In this document: in pieces, positions 43,458 through 45,407 of the stretch
Layout: each line of letters starts with the position of its first letter
Position numbering within the stretch: the stretch's first letter is position 1
Source of the DNA: an uncultured Actinomycetes bacterium
Lineage (GTDB): Bacteria > Actinomycetota > Acidimicrobiia > Acidimicrobiales > RAAP-2
Assembly (NCBI GenBank): GCA_903860745.1
Contig: CAIORQ010000090.1
Span: 1-45,407 of the forward strand
DNA: 45,407 nt
Reading direction: 5' to 3'
Made by a program: the position numbers and the translations under genes
The notes under the pieces: model-generated
What the model was told of the DNA's origin: nothing
Databases searched by the model: none
Seen by the model: the letters and a program-made list of their open reading frames with translations, nothing else

Positions 43458-44492
43458 ATGTCGCGCATCGCCGTCGTGAGTTTCCGCCTCGGGGGGACCG
43501 ACGGGGTCTCGATCGAAGCGGCCAAGTGGGTGTGGGCGCTGCGCGTCCTGGGCCACGAGGTGCGCACGGTGGCCGGTTCGGGGGTCGCCGACCGCCTGCT
43601 GCCCGGACTGGCGATCGCGGCGCAGGTCGCGCCGCGCGCCGACGAGCTCGACGACGCCCTGGACGACGCGGACCTCGTCATCGTGGAGAACCTCGCCTCG
43701 CTGCCGCTCAACGTGGGTGCGCGCGAGGTGCTCTACCGGGTGCTCGAGGGCCGCCGCGCCCTCTTCCACCACCACGACCTACCCTGGCAGCGAGAGCACC
43801 TCGCTCACCTGGCGGGTCCGCGCGACGCCCCAGGTTGGCGACACGTCACGATCAACGAGCTCTCGCGTCGCGAACTCGCCGAACGCGGCATCACCGCCAC
43901 GACGATCTACAACTCCTTCGACTGCTCGCCGCCGCCCGGTCGGCGCGCCGAGACGCGTCGCGCCCTGGGCCTGGACGATCAACGGCTGATCGCACTGCCC
44001 ACGCGGGCGATACCCCGCAAGAACGTCGCCGGGGCGCTGCGCCTCAGCCGGGAACTCGGCGCCGTGCTGTGGATCATGGGCCCACCCGAGGACGGCTACG
44101 ACGACGAATTCGAAGAGCTGCTCGAGCGCCCCGCGGTGGCGGTGCGTCGCCTGCTCCCTGACGGGGTCACCATGTCCGACGCCTACGCGGCCGCCGACCT
44201 GGTGGTGATGTCCTCGACCTGGGAGGGATTCGGCAACCCCGTCCTCGAGTCGGTCACCCACCGACGGCCCCTGGCGCTCAATCCCTACCCGGTCGCGCGC
44301 GAGATCGCCGCCTTCGGCCTGCGCTTCTTCGGTCTCGACGACGTCGACGCGATCGGTCGCTTCCTCGACGATCCCGACGCCCGACTCTACGAGGCGAACC
44401 TGGACGTCGCGCGACGACACTTCAATCTGGCGGACCTGCCCGAGCGACTGCGCCTGGTCACCGCCGGGTCCCTGGACGTCGACGGCGATTAG
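43458..44492 (+). CDS. Glycosyltransferase, GT-B fold (GT1/GT4 type)
   Basis: 344-aa retaining-type glycosyltransferase. N-terminal VVSFRLGGTDGVSIEAAKWVW is a GT4-like acceptor domain opening; the C-terminal domain carries MSSTWEGFGNPVLESVTHRRP, the E-x7-E nucleotide-sugar motif. Sugar and acceptor are unknown. Divergence from gmd suggests a shared glycan pathway, but this is inference. TAG stop lies within the -10 of the next gene. Confidence 0.88.
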   Translation: MSRIAVVSFRLGGTDGVSIEAAKWVWALRVLGHEVRTVAGSGVADRLLPGLAIAAQVAPRADELDDALDDADLVIVENLASLPLNVGAREVLYRVLEGRRALFHHHDLPWQREHLAHLAGPRDAPGWRHVTINELSRRELAERGITATTIYNSFDCSPPPGRRAETRRALGLDDQRLIALPTRAIPRKNVAGALRLSRELGAVLWIMGPPEDGYDDEFEELLERPAVAVRRLLPDGVTMSDAYAAADLVVMSSTWEGFGNPVLESVTHRRPLALNPYPVAREIAAFGLRFFGLDDVDAIGRFLDDPDARLYEANLDVARRHFNLADLPERLRLVTAGSLDVDGD

Positions 44493-44495
44493 ATT
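44490..44495 (+). promoter_or_regulatory. Leaderless-type -10 for tetR gene
   Basis: TAGATT overlaps the glycosyltransferase stop codon and ends 7 nt before the ATG at 44503. Confidence 0.5.
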
Positions 44496-44502
44496 GGCTC
44501 CA

Positions 44503-45114
44503 ATGGTGCTCAGCGACGATCGACCAAGTCCCCTCGAACGACGCGACCAACTACTCGAGATCGCCAAGTCGGTCTTCGCCGAGCACGGCTTCCAGGCGAC
44601 GACCATGGACGACATCGCGCGCGCGGCCGGTTTCACCAAGCCGATCCTCTACCAGCACTTCGACTCCAAGGCCACGCTCTACGAGGAGATCATCTCCCAG
44701 ACCGGCGCCCAGCTGGTCGATCGACTGACCAAGGCCGTCACCTCGGTGACGACGCCACGCTCGAAGATCGAGAGCGCCTTTCGGGTGTACTTCGAGATGG
44801 TGGTCAACGACACCGACGCCTTCCGGCTCCTCTTCATCCACGCCCACGAGGGCGAGACGGCCCAGGAGCTTCGAAAGATCGAGGTGAGCCTGGTCGGCTT
44901 CCTGGTGCCCTACATCGACGTGTCGATCGGTCACGACCACCGCCGTCAACTCGCCGCGGGCATCGTCGGCATCGCCGAGGGTGCGGCCATCGTCTGGCTG
45001 CTCCAGCAGGAGACCAAGGGCTGGCCCACCCCCGCCCCCGACGAGGCCCAGCGCCTCGCGGCCCACGCCGCCACCCTGGCCTGGGGCGGCCTGCGGGCCG
45101 TGCACAAGGACTGA
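44503..45114 (+). CDS. TetR-family transcription regulator
   Basis: 203-aa TetR regulator. The N-terminal HTH TTMDDIARAAGFTKPILYQHFDSKATLYEEI is clear, and the rest is the variable ligand-binding domain. I prefer the ATG at 44503 over a TTG three codons earlier. Convergent with an acyl-CoA dehydrogenase remnant 13 bp away, so control of lipid or acyl-CoA genes is possible but unproven. Confidence 0.92.
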   Translation: MVLSDDRPSPLERRDQLLEIAKSVFAEHGFQATTMDDIARAAGFTKPILYQHFDSKATLYEEIISQTGAQLVDRLTKAVTSVTTPRSKIESAFRVYFEMVVNDTDAFRLLFIHAHEGETAQELRKIEVSLVGFLVPYIDVSIGHDHRRQLAAGIVGIAEGAAIVWLLQQETKGWPTPAPDEAQRLAAHAATLAWGGLRAVHKD

Positions 45115-45127
45115 GTCGGACCGCCGC

Positions 45128-45214
45128 TCAGCGGATGTGCACCCCGGAGATGGCTCGTGAGATGATGAGCCGTTGGATCTCGCTCGTTCCCTCGAAGATG
45201 GTGTAGGTATTGGA
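45128..45214 (-). pseudogene. C-terminal fragment of an acyl-CoA dehydrogenase
   Basis: 28 residues before a TGA stop read SNTYTIFEGTSEIQRLIISR followed by AISGVHIR, a very typical acyl-CoA dehydrogenase C-terminus (IFEGTSEIQR is the conserved FAD/CoA-proximal segment). Upstream of 45214 the frame continues about 40 codons to a stop without any family similarity. The gene is therefore cut by the sequence change at about 45215, either by insertion in the genome or by the contig being joined wrongly. Confidence 0.8.
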
Positions 45215-45407
45215 GTGGCTACTAAAATTCCTGGTCAAAGGTTTTTTCCAAATTGGGCAGACCCACAAATAACGGATATGGACCCATTTAAGGGTGGTTC
45301 CGACCGGTTCTGCACCCTATTAGTGGGGCGCCAGCGTGCACCGCAAATTGTCGCCGACAAAATACTGATCATGAGGAACACCACCAATGAAAATCCAGCC
45401 GGTCCCC
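45215..45407. other. Lower-GC unrelated tail
   Basis: About 50% G+C by hand count (97 of 193) against ~70% for the rest. It contains no recognised gene body. Seen: two TGCACC copies (45311 and 45337), a palindrome TTGTCG-C-CGACAA (45348-45360), and possible plus-strand starts at 45371 and 45390 (the latter preceded by GAGGAA), as if it were the upstream region of another gene running off the edge. No transposase or terminal repeat is visible. Confidence 0.6.

Overview
The window is a gene-dense, GC-rich (about 70% by eye) stretch of an actinobacterial chromosome. A WhiB-family regulator, a PdtaS-type sensor kinase, DUF3090 and DUF3107 proteins, the MSMEG_4193/SCO1664 gene set, an F420-type oxidoreductase and an extended-N-terminus Rho all point to Actinobacteria. 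A complete System I (Ccm) cytochrome c maturation operon, together with many start codons lying 6-7 nt behind a -10-like hexamer, suggests a deep lineage such as Acidimicrobiia. That placement is inference.

Layout, left to right. (1) 1-6.75 kb, minus strand: prfA-rpmE-rho and thrC-hom-lysA, the classic actinobacterial lysA-hom-thrC-rho-rpmE-prfA order but without thrB. (2) 6.8-13.2 kb: tRNA-Arg(CCG), pyk, a cobalamin riboswitch with btuF-btuC-btuD, then argS. (3) 13.3-21.8 kb: acnA, a SulP permease, a PIG-L deacetylase overlapping a DEAD-box helicase, a BCP peroxiredoxin, a DedA protein and a Nei/Fpg-like glycosylase. (4) 21.9-24.8 kb, plus strand: a tight four-gene operon of FrhB-like F420 oxidoreductase, histidine phosphatase, DUF3090 and SCO1664-family protein. 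I consider it the best candidate for a little-described system. (5) 24.8-28.8 kb: MFS exporter, etfA/etfB, glycerophosphodiesterase. (6) 29-31.9 kb: whiB (WhiB1-like), pdtaS, a PHP phosphoesterase and DUF3107. (7) 31.9-36.2 kb: dGTPase, Mrp ATPase, and a SufR-like regulator with a chromate-transporter homologue. (8) 36.2-43.4 kb, minus strand: gmd followed by ccmA-B-C-D-E-F-G-H and a TPR protein, almost every junction overlapping by a few nt. (9) 43.4-45.1 kb: glycosyltransferase and TetR regulator. (10) 45.1-45.4 kb: the last 28 codons of an acyl-CoA dehydrogenase, which break abruptly into about 190 bp of roughly 50% GC sequence. This is either a real insertion or an assembly chimera.

Regulatory reading: at least ten starts lack a Shine-Dalgarno sequence but have a TANNNT-like hexamer ending 6-7 nt before the start codon, the expected signature of leaderless mRNAs. 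Genes with leaders (rho, btuF, whiB, DUF3107, GDPD, mrp, gmd, bcp) instead carry visible purine-rich ribosome binding sites. No CRISPR array, rRNA gene or intact insertion sequence was seen, and no gene-free stretch of more than 300 bases exists.
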